A DNA stretch of 5,947 nt, taken from positions 1 to 5,947 of the forward strand of contig JANXNM010000404.1 of assembly GCA_025354065.1 (NCBI GenBank), in the 5' to 3' direction. The stretch is from Synechococcales cyanobacterium 340R_concoct_173_sub. Lineage in GTDB: Bacteria; Cyanobacteriota; Cyanobacteriia; Leptolyngbyales; Leptolyngbyaceae. Below the pieces are notes generated by a model. That model was given only the letters and a program-made list of their open reading frames with translations, ran no database searches and had not been told where the DNA came from. This document shows positions 1 through 5,894 of this stretch, in pieces (the stretch's first letter is position 1; each line of letters opens with the position of its first letter). Both the position numbers and the translations under genes were made by a program.

Positions 1-16
1 CCGATCGTTGCAAAAG

Positions 17-109
17 GTGAAACATAAGAATTCCTCAATGTAAAGTGATTATCTGAGAAGCAAGGGAATGAAAAGTAGGCGTTTAGATCTTCCAGACCAA
101 CTGTTTCAC
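17..109. repeat. Inverted repeat downstream of the exported-protein gene
   Basis: GTGAAACA (17-24) and TGTTTCAC (102-109) form a perfect 8-bp inverted repeat, extendable to 10 bp with one G-U pair. It spans the otherwise empty left end of the window and abuts the stop codon of the minus-strand gene at 110-112. The 77-nt gap makes it an unlikely simple terminator, and I see no strong terminator on either strand here. Confidence 0.25.
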
Positions 110-547
110 TTAACGATAGAAGTTAGGTTCTCGGTCGGTGAATTGGTCTCCAACTGACGTGGTATTCGGTTGTAGATAAGGTTTTTGAGTTGGTCGATCG
201 AATCCGAGTAGTGTTTTAGCACCTCCTGGTTGTTTAGCCCAAACCGTAACACTTGGCTGGCGGGTCCAATTCTCTCTTGTAACGCTGAGAAATAAGACAG
301 GGATAATTTGCCCTTGTTGTTCGCCAGAAATATTGATTTTGACCTCACTAATTTGCGGGTCACTAAAAGATTGATTTGCACTGTCCTGTGCGATCGACTC
401 TGCTTTTTGTTGCAGGCCTTGAAAGGTGACTAATCCATTACTAACAACATCAATTTGATAGGTTACCAAACGCGTTTTAGCCTCAACACGAGGTGCGATC
501 GTGCCCAACACAACTGAAGTTACAAGCAGGAAAAATAGGCTTCTCAT
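110..547 (-). CDS. Small exported protein of unknown function
   Basis: A 145-residue protein that I cannot assign to a named family; its general look (short, exported, Gln/Ser/Thr-rich) resembles conserved hypothetical proteins of cyanobacteria. Residues 1-23 form a typical Sec signal peptide: Arg at position 2, a hydrophobic core (about 4-18), then a V-E-A cleavage site before Lys24. There is no lipobox Cys and no further membrane segment, so the mature protein of about 122 residues should be periplasmic or secreted. The mature part has alternating hydrophobic stretches that suggest beta strands (about 27-43, 66-74, 81-90, 98-104), then a Pro/Asn/Thr-rich tail. No Cys or His occurs in the mature part, so a metal site of the usual kind is unlikely. 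It starts 12 bp after the CDF transporter stop on the same strand, so the two are probably co-transcribed. The ATG at 547 has no clear Shine-Dalgarno site, but it puts the signal peptide exactly at the N-terminus. Confidence 0.8.
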   Translation of the reverse strand: MRSLFFLLVTSVVLGTIAPRVEAKTRLVTYQIDVVSNGLVTFQGLQQKAESIAQDSANQSFSDPQISEVKINISGEQQGQIIPVLFLSVTRENWTRQPSVTVWAKQPGGAKTLLGFDRPTQKPYLQPNTTSVGDQFTDREPNFYR

Positions 548-559
548 AGCTATACCGAA

Positions 560-1570
560 TTAGAGACTATATAGAACTTGGTCAATCAAACTCTGCTTAA
601 AAATTGGATGAACCTCAAGTGACATGGGGAGTGAAAAACTTGAGATTTCAATCATTACTTCTTGAATCTGAAAGTTTTTGATGAGCTTGAATTTAAGTTG
701 CCTTAATAAATGGTCCCGGTCGGAACTATCTAAATCTGCTTTGACCTGGATTTTGAGGCAAAGGACAGTCGTCTCTCGAGTAAGAGACCAAATCTGCAAA
801 GTCTCGATCTCCTTCACATTCTGAAAGTCTGCAATAAATTTATGAACCTCCTGTAGATTTACTGATTTCGGGGCATATTGAAGAAGAACATCGAGGCTTT
901 CTTTGATCAAAGGAATCGTACTCAAGAGTGTTAAACCTGCCACCATGAATCCGATACAGGTATCAATCCAAAAACAGTGCCAGAGATGAATACTAATCCC
1001 CGCAATCAGCGCACCAACAGAACCGACGAAATCAGAAGCAATGTGTAAAACAACTGCTCTTAGATTTAAGTCATCTCGACTACTTTTGTTGAGCGTAATC
1101 AGGTTAAAGCCGTTGACAAGCAACCCCACGATCGACCCAAAAAGCATGGGAACGCTCAAAATATTCTGAGGTGTCTGCCAACGGGAGAAGCTCTCATAAA
1201 TAATCCAAATGGAAACTCCAAGTAGACTCAAGCCATTTAGGAATGCGGCTATAACTTCTAGCCGATGGTGCCCAAATGTTGCCCGATCGTCCGCTGGTCT
1301 TCGCGCTAGAGCGATTGCCAACAACGTTAGGGCCAATGCAAAAACGTCCGAAAACAAATGGCCAGCATCAACTTGAAGCGTCAAGCTTCCACTCCAGTGT
1401 CCAACAATCCACTGGCCTAGACAGAAGATGGTAACGACTATCAGAGAGGTTCTAACGGCTTGCAGTTTTCCATCGGGATTACTACTGACAGAATGCTGTA
1501 CACCACAGAAACAAGATGGCATCAAAAATGTATCAAAACCAAACCATGAGTTTCGACCCGTAACCGCCAT
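560..1570 (-). CDS. CDF-family cation (probably Zn) efflux transporter
   Basis: A cation diffusion facilitator of 336 residues, expected to export divalent metal (most likely Zn2+) from the cytoplasm by proton antiport as a homodimer in the inner membrane. Six membrane segments are visible at about 41-58, 63-90, 104-126, 140-160, 170-195 and 200-222. The transport site is complete: H71-xxx-D75 in TM2 and H176-xxx-D180 in TM5. This HD-HD set is typical of zinc-preferring members (ZitB, ZnT type), as opposed to the DD-HD set of YiiP. The FGHHRLEVIAAFLNG block (99-113) is the conserved TM2-TM3 loop and TM3 start. The cytoplasmic domain runs from about 225 to 310 and includes the family IWSLT motif (260-264), but lacks the His residues that usually precede and follow it. 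There is no His-rich TM4-TM5 loop. The N-terminus carries C20-x-C22-x3-H26. Start ATG at 1570 is preferred because a TATAAT lies just upstream; Met17 (codon at 1522-1520) is possible. It is divergent from pstS. Confidence 0.93.
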   Translation of the reverse strand: MAVTGRNSWFGFDTFLMPSCFCGVQHSVSSNPDGKLQAVRTSLIVVTIFCLGQWIVGHWSGSLTLQVDAGHLFSDVFALALTLLAIALARRPADDRATFGHHRLEVIAAFLNGLSLLGVSIWIIYESFSRWQTPQNILSVPMLFGSIVGLLVNGFNLITLNKSSRDDLNLRAVVLHIASDFVGSVGALIAGISIHLWHCFWIDTCIGFMVAGLTLLSTIPLIKESLDVLLQYAPKSVNLQEVHKFIADFQNVKEIETLQIWSLTRETTVLCLKIQVKADLDSSDRDHLLRQLKFKLIKNFQIQEVMIEISSFSLPMSLEVHPIFKQSLIDQVLYSL

Positions 1571-1595
1571 GCGACACCATCACTTTGGAATGCTG

Positions 1596-1601
1596 ATTAT
1601 A
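1596..1601 (-). promoter_or_regulatory. Probable -10 box of the CDF gene
   Basis: On the minus strand this reads TATAAT, a perfect sigma-70 -10 hexamer. Transcription starting about 7 nt downstream would give a leader of about 20 nt before the ATG at 1570. No good -35 is seen: TTTTAA at 1622-1617 would have a 15-bp spacer and TTAAAT at 1627-1622 a 20-bp spacer, so the promoter may need an activator. The hexamer is seen directly; its use as a promoter is inferred. Confidence 0.5.
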
Positions 1602-1607
1602 CTGAGT

Positions 1608-1617
1608 GGACTAGTCT
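1608..1617. repeat. Palindromic octamer GACTAGTC, copy 1 (promoter-proximal)
   Basis: The self-complementary octamer GACTAGTC occupies 1609-1616. With one flanking base each side it is the exact reverse complement of the second copy at 1669-1678. It starts 7 bp upstream of the TATAAT of the CDF gene, so it lies within the -10/-35 spacer. That is a common place for a repressor operator and the place where MerR-family regulators bind. No regulator gene is present in the window. Confidence 0.4.
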
Positions 1618-1668
1618 TAAAATTTAATCTTTCAATCTTTTACCTGACAGAATTACTTAGACAGTATC

Positions 1669-1678
1669 AGACTAGTCC
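1669..1678. repeat. Palindromic octamer GACTAGTC, copy 2 (distal)
   Basis: The second copy of the octamer lies at 1670-1677, exactly 61 bp from the first and about 100 bp upstream of the CDF start codon. Two identical palindromes in one short intergenic region suggest a pair of sites for the same dimeric DNA-binding protein, but that role is inference. Confidence 0.35.
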
Positions 1679-1746
1679 TAGAGTTTGCGTTAAGAGGGGA
1701 TTAAACGTAAGTAAATTTGAGGAAATAGGACGAATGGTTTCAAATT

Positions 1747-1765
1747 CTTAACTAACTGTTAACCA
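1747..1765 (+). promoter_or_regulatory. Pho box upstream of pstS (SphR site)
   Basis: Two direct repeats, CTTAACTA (1747-1754) and GTTAACCA (1758-1765), are separated by 3 bp, giving an 11-bp period. This matches the known cyanobacterial Pho box, which is built from YTTAACCW-like octamers with about 3-bp spacers and is bound by the response regulator SphR (PhoB homologue) under phosphate limitation. The site is about 190 bp upstream of the pstS ATG and faces the pst operon. A third repeat in phase is not convincing: 1736-1743 and 1769-1776 match poorly. Possible -10 elements downstream are TATTTC at 1782-1787 and TATAGG at 1801-1806; I cannot choose between them. Confidence 0.6.
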
Positions 1766-1773
1766 AATAACAG
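1756..1773. repeat. Short inverted repeat overlapping the Pho box
   Basis: CTGTTA (1756-1761) and TAACAG (1768-1773) form a perfect 6-bp inverted repeat around a 6-nt centre. It overlaps the second Pho-box octamer. It could be a separate operator or a chance result of the TTAAC-rich sequence. Confidence 0.3.
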
Positions 1774-1850
1774 ATCTCTCCTATTTCTCTTTACCAAATT
1801 TATAGGTTGAGATGACGGTGTCTTAATCTCACACTTGTATTATTTAGTTG

Positions 1851-1860
1851 TTTGGCCAAA
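1851..1860. repeat. Palindrome TTTGGCCAAA upstream of pstS
   Basis: A perfect 10-bp palindrome in the pstS leader region, about 100 bp before the start codon. Its core TTGGCCAA occurs again just after the pstC stop (3967-3974). The sequence is seen directly; any function is unknown. Confidence 0.3.
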
Positions 1861-1957
1861 ATCCTGAATATCAGTAGACTTTCAGATTGTGCATCTTGAT
1901 TCTTGTCGTTCTGCATAGTTTCTTACTCTCTATCTAAATACGTAGCTCCCATTAATT

Positions 1958-2941
1958 ATGGCTTCCAAGATGTTTAACCGTTCTTCTTTGATACCCAGTG
2001 CGATCGCCTCGATCGTGGCCGTCTCTAGTCTTGCATCTACTGCACAAGCGCAAATCAAAGCCGATGGTTCTAGTACCGTTTTTCCATTGACCGAACGTGC
2101 TGCATCTGATTTTCAAAAGTCTTCCGGTAAAAAGGTGACAGTTGGAGTTTCAGGGACAGGTGGTGGTTTTAAGAAATTTTGCAAAGGCGAGACTGACATC
2201 TCCAATGCATCCCGTCCCATTCTTGAAAAAGAACTAAAAATCTGTCGTGAAGCCGGAATCAAGTTTATTGAAATTCCGATCGCAATGGATGCCCTAACAA
2301 TTGTTGTAAATCCTAGCAATCCTGTTAATGACATCAGCACTGGCGATTTGAAAAAAATCTGGGACACCGGAAGCAGCATCAAAAAATGGAACGAGGCCAA
2401 CAGCAGCTTCCCAGATTTGCCCATCAAGCTCTTTGGACCCGGTGCTGACTCTGGAACCTTTGACTATTTCACCGAAGCTATCAACGGTAAAGCAAAACAA
2501 AGCCGCACTGACTTCACCGGAAGCGAAGATGACAATGTGTTGGTCCAAGGTGTCGCTCGCGATAAAAATGCTATGGGTTACTTCGGATTTGCCTATTATC
2601 AAAAGAACCAAAGCCGCCTGAAAGCACTCTCTGTTAACGGTGTTGCACCAAGCCTACAGAATGTGACTAATGGAACCTATCGTCCGTTGTCTCGTCCACT
2701 CTTTGTTTATGTCAATGCAGAGAAGCTCAAGAACAATGGTGACTTGCAGACCTTTCTGAATGCATACCTGAATGGTGCAACTGAGATTAACAATAAAGTT
2801 GGTTATTTGCCTCTTCCTGGCTATATCTATAGTGTAGGTAAAAAACATCTGTCTGAAGGTAAGACAGGGACACGGTTTGGTGGAAAAGAGCCGACCGATT
2901 TGAAGATTGCTGACCTAGCAAATATGCAGCCAAAAGACTAG
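1958..2941 (+). CDS. pstS: Periplasmic phosphate-binding protein PstS
   Basis: This is the substrate-binding component of the high-affinity phosphate ABC transporter, 327 residues, which captures phosphate in the periplasm and delivers it to PstC-PstA. Residues 1-31 are a Sec signal peptide: Lys4 and Arg8, a hydrophobic core (about 11-26), and cleavage after A-Q-A (29-31), leaving mature QIKADGSSTVFP. There is no lipobox Cys, so it is a soluble periplasmic protein. Phosphate-contact motifs typical of the PstS family are present: DGSSTVFP (36-43), the S-G-T-G-G-G loop (about 64-69), the ASRP block (about 84-87) and GADSGTF (about 161-167). Two related binding proteins, PstS and SphX, are known in cyanobacteria; the position next to pstC supports PstS, but SphX is not excluded. 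The start could be Met1 or Met5; neither has a Shine-Dalgarno site and both keep the signal peptide. It is the first gene of the operon, downstream of a Pho box, with a long hairpin after its stop. Confidence 0.95.
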   Translation: MASKMFNRSSLIPSAIASIVAVSSLASTAQAQIKADGSSTVFPLTERAASDFQKSSGKKVTVGVSGTGGGFKKFCKGETDISNASRPILEKELKICREAGIKFIEIPIAMDALTIVVNPSNPVNDISTGDLKKIWDTGSSIKKWNEANSSFPDLPIKLFGPGADSGTFDYFTEAINGKAKQSRTDFTGSEDDNVLVQGVARDKNAMGYFGFAYYQKNQSRLKALSVNGVAPSLQNVTNGTYRPLSRPLFVYVNAEKLKNNGDLQTFLNAYLNGATEINNKVGYLPLPGYIYSVGKKHLSEGKTGTRFGGKEPTDLKIADLANMQPKD

Positions 2942-2945
2942 GTTT

Positions 2946-2998
2946 AGATTTTGGATTTCGGAGATAGTCTATATAGATTTTCTTCGAGATCCAAATCT
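2946..2998 (+). terminator. Long imperfect hairpin between pstS and pstC (attenuator or mRNA stabiliser)
   Basis: The arm at 2946-2964 pairs with 2981-2998 to give about 18 base pairs with two G-U wobbles and one bulged T (one of 2949-2952), around a 16-nt loop. The loop contains the palindrome CTATATAG (2969-2976). The right arm runs straight into TTTT (2998-3001). The hairpin begins 5 nt after the pstS stop codon. It could be a leaky terminator, or a barrier to 3' exonucleases that keeps the pstS message stable. Either would give more PstS than membrane subunits, as is usual for binding-protein operons. The T-tract is short and the stem AT-rich, so full termination is unlikely. Confidence 0.55.
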
Positions 2999-3029
2999 TT
3001 TCGATTTCTTAACAAAGTACTTTATTGAC

Positions 3030-3959
3030 ATGACAATTTCTTCTCTCTCAAAGGCGATCGCTGCTGCTCCCCGGAAACAGGTGATTCGACGGTTGAAGGA
3101 ACGGTTCATAGAATCGGTCCTGTTTTTATGCGCATTTTCTTGCGTGGCAGTAACGATCGCCATTATGGTGATTTTAGGTACAGAGTCTATTGGACTGTTT
3201 AAAACTGTTTCGCTTTGGGAGTTTTTTACGGGAACTGAATGGGCACCGCTATTTGAACCCGCTAAATATGGGATTTTGCCATTGGTTTGTGGGACCGTAA
3301 CAACGAGTGCGATCGCATTGTTTGTTGCAATTCCAATCGGAACAACGATCGCATTGTTTCTAAGTGAATTTGCCTCACAAAAGGTACGGGTTTGGGTAAA
3401 GCCAATTTTAGAAATTCTGGCGGGTGTTCCAACAGTAGTTTATGGTTATTTTGCGTTACTATTTGTCACGCCACTATTGCAAATTTTATTACCTGATTTG
3501 CCAGGATTTAATATGTTGGCAGCAGGTTTAGTCATGGGGATCATGATCGTTCCTCAAATTAGTTCCATGAGCGAAGATGCAATGCGATCGGTCCCTGACG
3601 AATTACGAGAAGGCTCGTATGCCGCAGGCGCGACAAAGTTACAAACTGCTTGGAATGTTGTCTTTCCCGCTGCATTTTCTGGGGTGTCTTCTGCTTATAT
3701 TTTGGGCATCTCTCGTGCTGTAGGCGAGACCATGATTGTATCGATCGCGGCGGGATTACAGGCGACTGTATCGTTTAATCCGATGGATTCAGCGGCAACG
3801 ATGACCGCTTATATTGTGCAGGTGAGTCTGGGCGATTTACCCCATGGCTCTACAGGCTACCAAACAATTTTTGCAGTAGGTTTTCTCTTAGTCTCAATGA
3901 CATTGGTCTTTAATACGATCGGTCATTGGTTAAAACGCCGCTATCGCGAACAATATTAG
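3030..3959 (+). CDS. pstC: Phosphate ABC transporter permease PstC
   Basis: This is one of the two inner-membrane permease subunits of the phosphate importer, 309 residues, a usual length for the family. About six membrane segments are visible: 28-50, 83-111, 125-152, 162-180, 213-236 and 278-298, after a short basic N-terminal tail. The segment LAGVPTVVYGY (130-140) is shared by PstC and PstA proteins. The cytoplasmic EAA loop that docks onto the ATPase PstB is at about 190-215 (DELREGSYAAGATK then a VVFPAA end), with the invariant Gly at 200; the E-G start in place of E-A-A is normal for PstC. The SRAVGETM stretch (228-235) is also typical. It lies 88 bp after pstS, the gap being filled by a hairpin, and 74 bp before pstA. 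ATG at 3030 has no Shine-Dalgarno site, but no other start fits the N-terminus better. Confidence 0.95.
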   Translation: MTISSLSKAIAAAPRKQVIRRLKERFIESVLFLCAFSCVAVTIAIMVILGTESIGLFKTVSLWEFFTGTEWAPLFEPAKYGILPLVCGTVTTSAIALFVAIPIGTTIALFLSEFASQKVRVWVKPILEILAGVPTVVYGYFALLFVTPLLQILLPDLPGFNMLAAGLVMGIMIVPQISSMSEDAMRSVPDELREGSYAAGATKLQTAWNVVFPAAFSGVSSAYILGISRAVGETMIVSIAAGLQATVSFNPMDSAATMTAYIVQVSLGDLPHGSTGYQTIFAVGFLLVSMTLVFNTIGHWLKRRYREQY

Positions 3960-3966
3960 CCAAAAA

Positions 3967-3974
3967 TTGGCCAA
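3967..3974. repeat. Palindrome TTGGCCAA after pstC
   Basis: A perfect 8-bp palindrome beginning 8 bp after the pstC stop codon, the same octamer as in the region upstream of pstS (1852-1859). Function unknown. Confidence 0.25.
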
Positions 3975-4004
3975 GAATACTGATAGTTCTTGCTATTTTA
4001 TTTT
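3972..4004 (+). terminator. Weak stem-loop with T-rich tail between pstC and pstA
   Basis: CAAGAA (3972-3977) pairs with TTCTTG (3987-3992) around a 9-nt loop, followed by a T-rich run to about 4004. The layout resembles an intrinsic terminator, but the stem has only two G-C pairs, so it is probably at most a weak pause or processing site inside the operon. It may be chance in AT-rich spacer. Confidence 0.2.
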
Positions 4005-4033
4005 CCGTACTATTTCAATAATGGATCTGTCCA

Positions 4034-4981
4034 ATGGCAACTTCTATCTCGTCACCATCATCATCAACTCCTCTCTCCCCTATCCAATTGTCGGTTATTC
4101 AACGAAAGCGTCGGAGTAATCTCTTTTCAGCAGCAGGGATATTATCAATCCTGATTGCCCTAATGACGCTAATCGCACTAGTTCTACAATTGTTTATTCA
4201 AGGACTACCCAAGCTTAATTGGCAATTTCTAACATCTTTTGCAGATCCGGAAGCTAGTTTGGCAGGGGTATTGGCGGCCTTAGTGGGAAGTTGTTTGGTC
4301 ATGTTGGTGACAGCAGCGACAGCGGTTCCAGTGGGAATTGGAGCGGGGCTTTATTTAGAAGAATATGTTAAACGAAATAAGTTTTCAGATCTAATTGAAA
4401 TTAATGTAACCAATCTAGCCGGGGTGCCATCTATTGTTTATGGACTCTTGGCGTTGGGATTATTTAAATATTACTTCAGCCTTGGGGAAAGCATTCTAAC
4501 AGCGGGATTAACCCTAGCGCTATTGGTTTTGCCTGTGGTGATTGTCGCCACTAGAGAATCCGTCCGATCCATTCCCAGTTCTCTTAGAGAGGCTGCCTAT
4601 GCGATGGGTGCAAGTAAATCCCAAATGGTCTTCGATCATTTATTACCCTATGCCTTTGGCAATATTCTCACGGGTGTGATCATCGGCTTATCACGGGCGA
4701 TCGGTGAAACAGCTCCCTTAGTGACCATAGGCGCACTTACCTTCATTGCCTTTCTACCAGAATCTCCCATCCAGTCAGGCTTCCCCTTTATCTCATTTGA
4801 ATGGCTAAAAGCACCCTTTACAGTTCTACCTATTCAAATGTTTAATTGGGTTTCTCGACCAGAACCAGAATTCCAAGTAAACGCTGCTGCTGCCGGAATT
4901 GTGTTACTCAGCTTGACGCTAATGATGAATTCGATCGCCATCTATTTACGCTATCGAATTCAGAAAAGCCTGAAATGGTAG
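4034..4981 (+). CDS. pstA: Phosphate ABC transporter permease PstA
   Basis: This is the second inner-membrane permease subunit of the phosphate importer, 315 residues; it pairs with PstC to form the channel. A Ser/Pro-rich tail of about 22 residues and a basic patch (RKRR, 24-27) precede the first membrane segment (33-56). Further segments lie at about 76-107, 126-147, 155-173, 208-230 and 285-307. [12 protein letters not shown] (127-138) matches the PstA/PstC signature. The EAA loop is canonical: [11 protein letters not shown] (185-195) with LLPYA at 203-207. [11 protein letters not shown] (224-234) is characteristic of PstA and separates it from PstC. A GGA at 4023-4025, 8 nt before the ATG, may act as a Shine-Dalgarno site and supports this start; the ATG at 4021 is out of frame. 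pstB follows after 28 bp. Confidence 0.95.
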   Translation: MATSISSPSSSTPLSPIQLSVIQRKRRSNLFSAAGILSILIALMTLIALVLQLFIQGLPKLNWQFLTSFADPEASLAGVLAALVGSCLVMLVTAATAVPVGIGAGLYLEEYVKRNKFSDLIEINVTNLAGVPSIVYGLLALGLFKYYFSLGESILTAGLTLALLVLPVVIVATRESVRSIPSSLREAAYAMGASKSQMVFDHLLPYAFGNILTGVIIGLSRAIGETAPLVTIGALTFIAFLPESPIQSGFPFISFEWLKAPFTVLPIQMFNWVSRPEPEFQVNAAAAGIVLLSLTLMMNSIAIYLRYRIQKSLKW

Positions 4982-5009
4982 CACTATCTTAAATTTTTGG
5001 TTATTTATT

Positions 5010-5816
5010 ATGAATTCTAAAAGTATCATGACCAACATAGATTCCCCAGTCTCTCAAGCTCCTCCCAAGGTAGAAGTCTCAAATTTAAACTTCTACTATG
5101 GCGATAAACACGCTATTAAAAACGTCAATCTCACTTTACCTAAGAACAAAATTACCGCCTTAATAGGTCCATCGGGTTGTGGGAAAACGACGTTGTTACG
5201 ATGCTTTAACCGAATGCACGATCTCTATGACGGAAATCGCTATGAAGGCGAAATAGTTTTAGATGGTCAGGTGAATATCTTGTCGCGGCGCATTGATCCG
5301 ATCGAAGTGCGGATGCGGGTCGGCATGGTATTTCAGCGCCCTAATCCATTCCCGAAAAGCATCTTTGAAAATGTCGCCTATGGGTTACGGGTGCGGGGCG
5401 AAAAGAACAAATCTTTCATTGCAGACAAAGTAGAAGAAGCATTGAAAGCATCCGCTCTTTGGAATGAAGTCAGCGATCGGCTCAAAGATATGGCATTTAA
5501 TCTTTCGGGCGGTCAACAGCAACGTCTCTGCATTGCCCGTGCATTGGCAACGGACCCGGAACTCATTCTATTTGATGAACCGACATCTGCTTTGGACCCG
5601 ATCGCAACTCGAAATATTGAGGACTTAATGGATGGACTGAAAAAACAAGTGACAATTTTAATTGTGACGCACAGTATGCAGCAAGCAGCCCGTCTTTCTG
5701 ATTACACTGCTTTTATGTATTTGGGCGAGATGCTGGAATGCGATCGGACAGAGGCCATTTTCAAACATGCCGCGCAACTCCGAACTCGCGATTATGTCTC
5801 CGGTCGATTTGGCTAA
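5010..5816 (+). CDS. pstB: Phosphate ABC transporter ATP-binding protein PstB
   Basis: This is the ATPase that powers phosphate import, 268 residues, working as a dimer on the cytoplasmic face of PstC-PstA. All nucleotide-binding motifs are intact: Walker A GPSGCGKT (53-60), Q-loop Gln109 within [11 protein letters not shown], signature LSGGQ (165-169), Walker B LILFDE (185-190) with catalytic Glu190, D-loop SALD (193-196) and H-loop His221. PstB-specific features include RCFNRMHDL (64-72) and the [18 protein letters not shown] stretch (110-127). The first 20 residues are a variable extension before the first strand; Met7 (codon at 5028) is another possible start and neither has a clear Shine-Dalgarno site. 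The gene is 28 bp after pstA. No terminator is seen in the 78 bp after its stop, which suggests that the operon continues. Confidence 0.96.
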   Translation: MNSKSIMTNIDSPVSQAPPKVEVSNLNFYYGDKHAIKNVNLTLPKNKITALIGPSGCGKTTLLRCFNRMHDLYDGNRYEGEIVLDGQVNILSRRIDPIEVRMRVGMVFQRPNPFPKSIFENVAYGLRVRGEKNKSFIADKVEEALKASALWNEVSDRLKDMAFNLSGGQQQRLCIARALATDPELILFDEPTSALDPIATRNIEDLMDGLKKQVTILIVTHSMQQAARLSDYTAFMYLGEMLECDRTEAIFKHAAQLRTRDYVSGRFG

Positions 5817-5894
5817 TTCTATTGGATTAAGTCAGTTCTGTATTGTTCAATCTGTTGTTTAAGGCGTGCTGTTCCATTATTCCAATCATTCACC

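Larger units (their letters stand above)
1571..1957. other. Divergent intergenic region between the CDF gene and pstS
   Basis: This is a 387-bp AT-rich stretch without a credible gene. A plus-strand reading frame continues into it from inside the CDF gene (1428-1751), but it looks like antisense read-through with no family resemblance. The CDF-side half carries the TATAAT and the two GACTAGTC palindromes; the pstS-side half carries the Pho box, a 6-bp inverted repeat and the palindrome TTTGGCCAAA (1851-1860). If the Pho box drives the operon from a nearby -10, the pstS leader would be roughly 150 nt or longer. I see no riboswitch fold or strong terminator in that leader. Confidence 0.7.

Noticed and set aside
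1..27. Possible C-terminal end of a plus-strand gene (open in frame 1 up to TAA at 25-27)
   Set aside because: Eight codons cannot be distinguished from chance.
106..381. Minus-strand 91-codon frame overlapping the exported-protein gene
   Set aside because: It is another frame of the same region; the competing frame has a clear signal peptide and a proper operon spacing.
1623..1646. Three consecutive octamers TTTAATCT, TTCAATCT, TTTACCTG as a possible second Pho box
   Set aside because: They lack the 3-bp spacers and the TTAAC core, and the region is AT-rich, so a chance resemblance is more likely.
1428..1751. Plus-strand open frame of 107 codons running from inside the CDF gene into the intergenic region
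   Set aside because: Nearly half lies antisense to conserved CDF coding sequence, the translation resembles no family, has no ribosome binding site, and its end overlaps the Pho box.
2113..2611. Minus-strand frames antisense to pstS
   Set aside because: They are shadows of a strongly conserved gene on the other strand, with no motif or start signal.
3008..3026. CTTAACAA followed 11 bp later by ACTTTATT, and the palindrome AAAGTACTTT (3014-3023), before pstC
   Set aside because: Only one octamer resembles a Pho repeat and it sits at an operon-internal position; the palindrome is short and AT-rich. Not enough to call an internal promoter.
2969..3163. Minus-strand 64-codon frame over the pstS-pstC gap and the pstC start
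   Set aside because: It mostly reads antisense to pstC and the hairpin; no start signal and no recognisable product.
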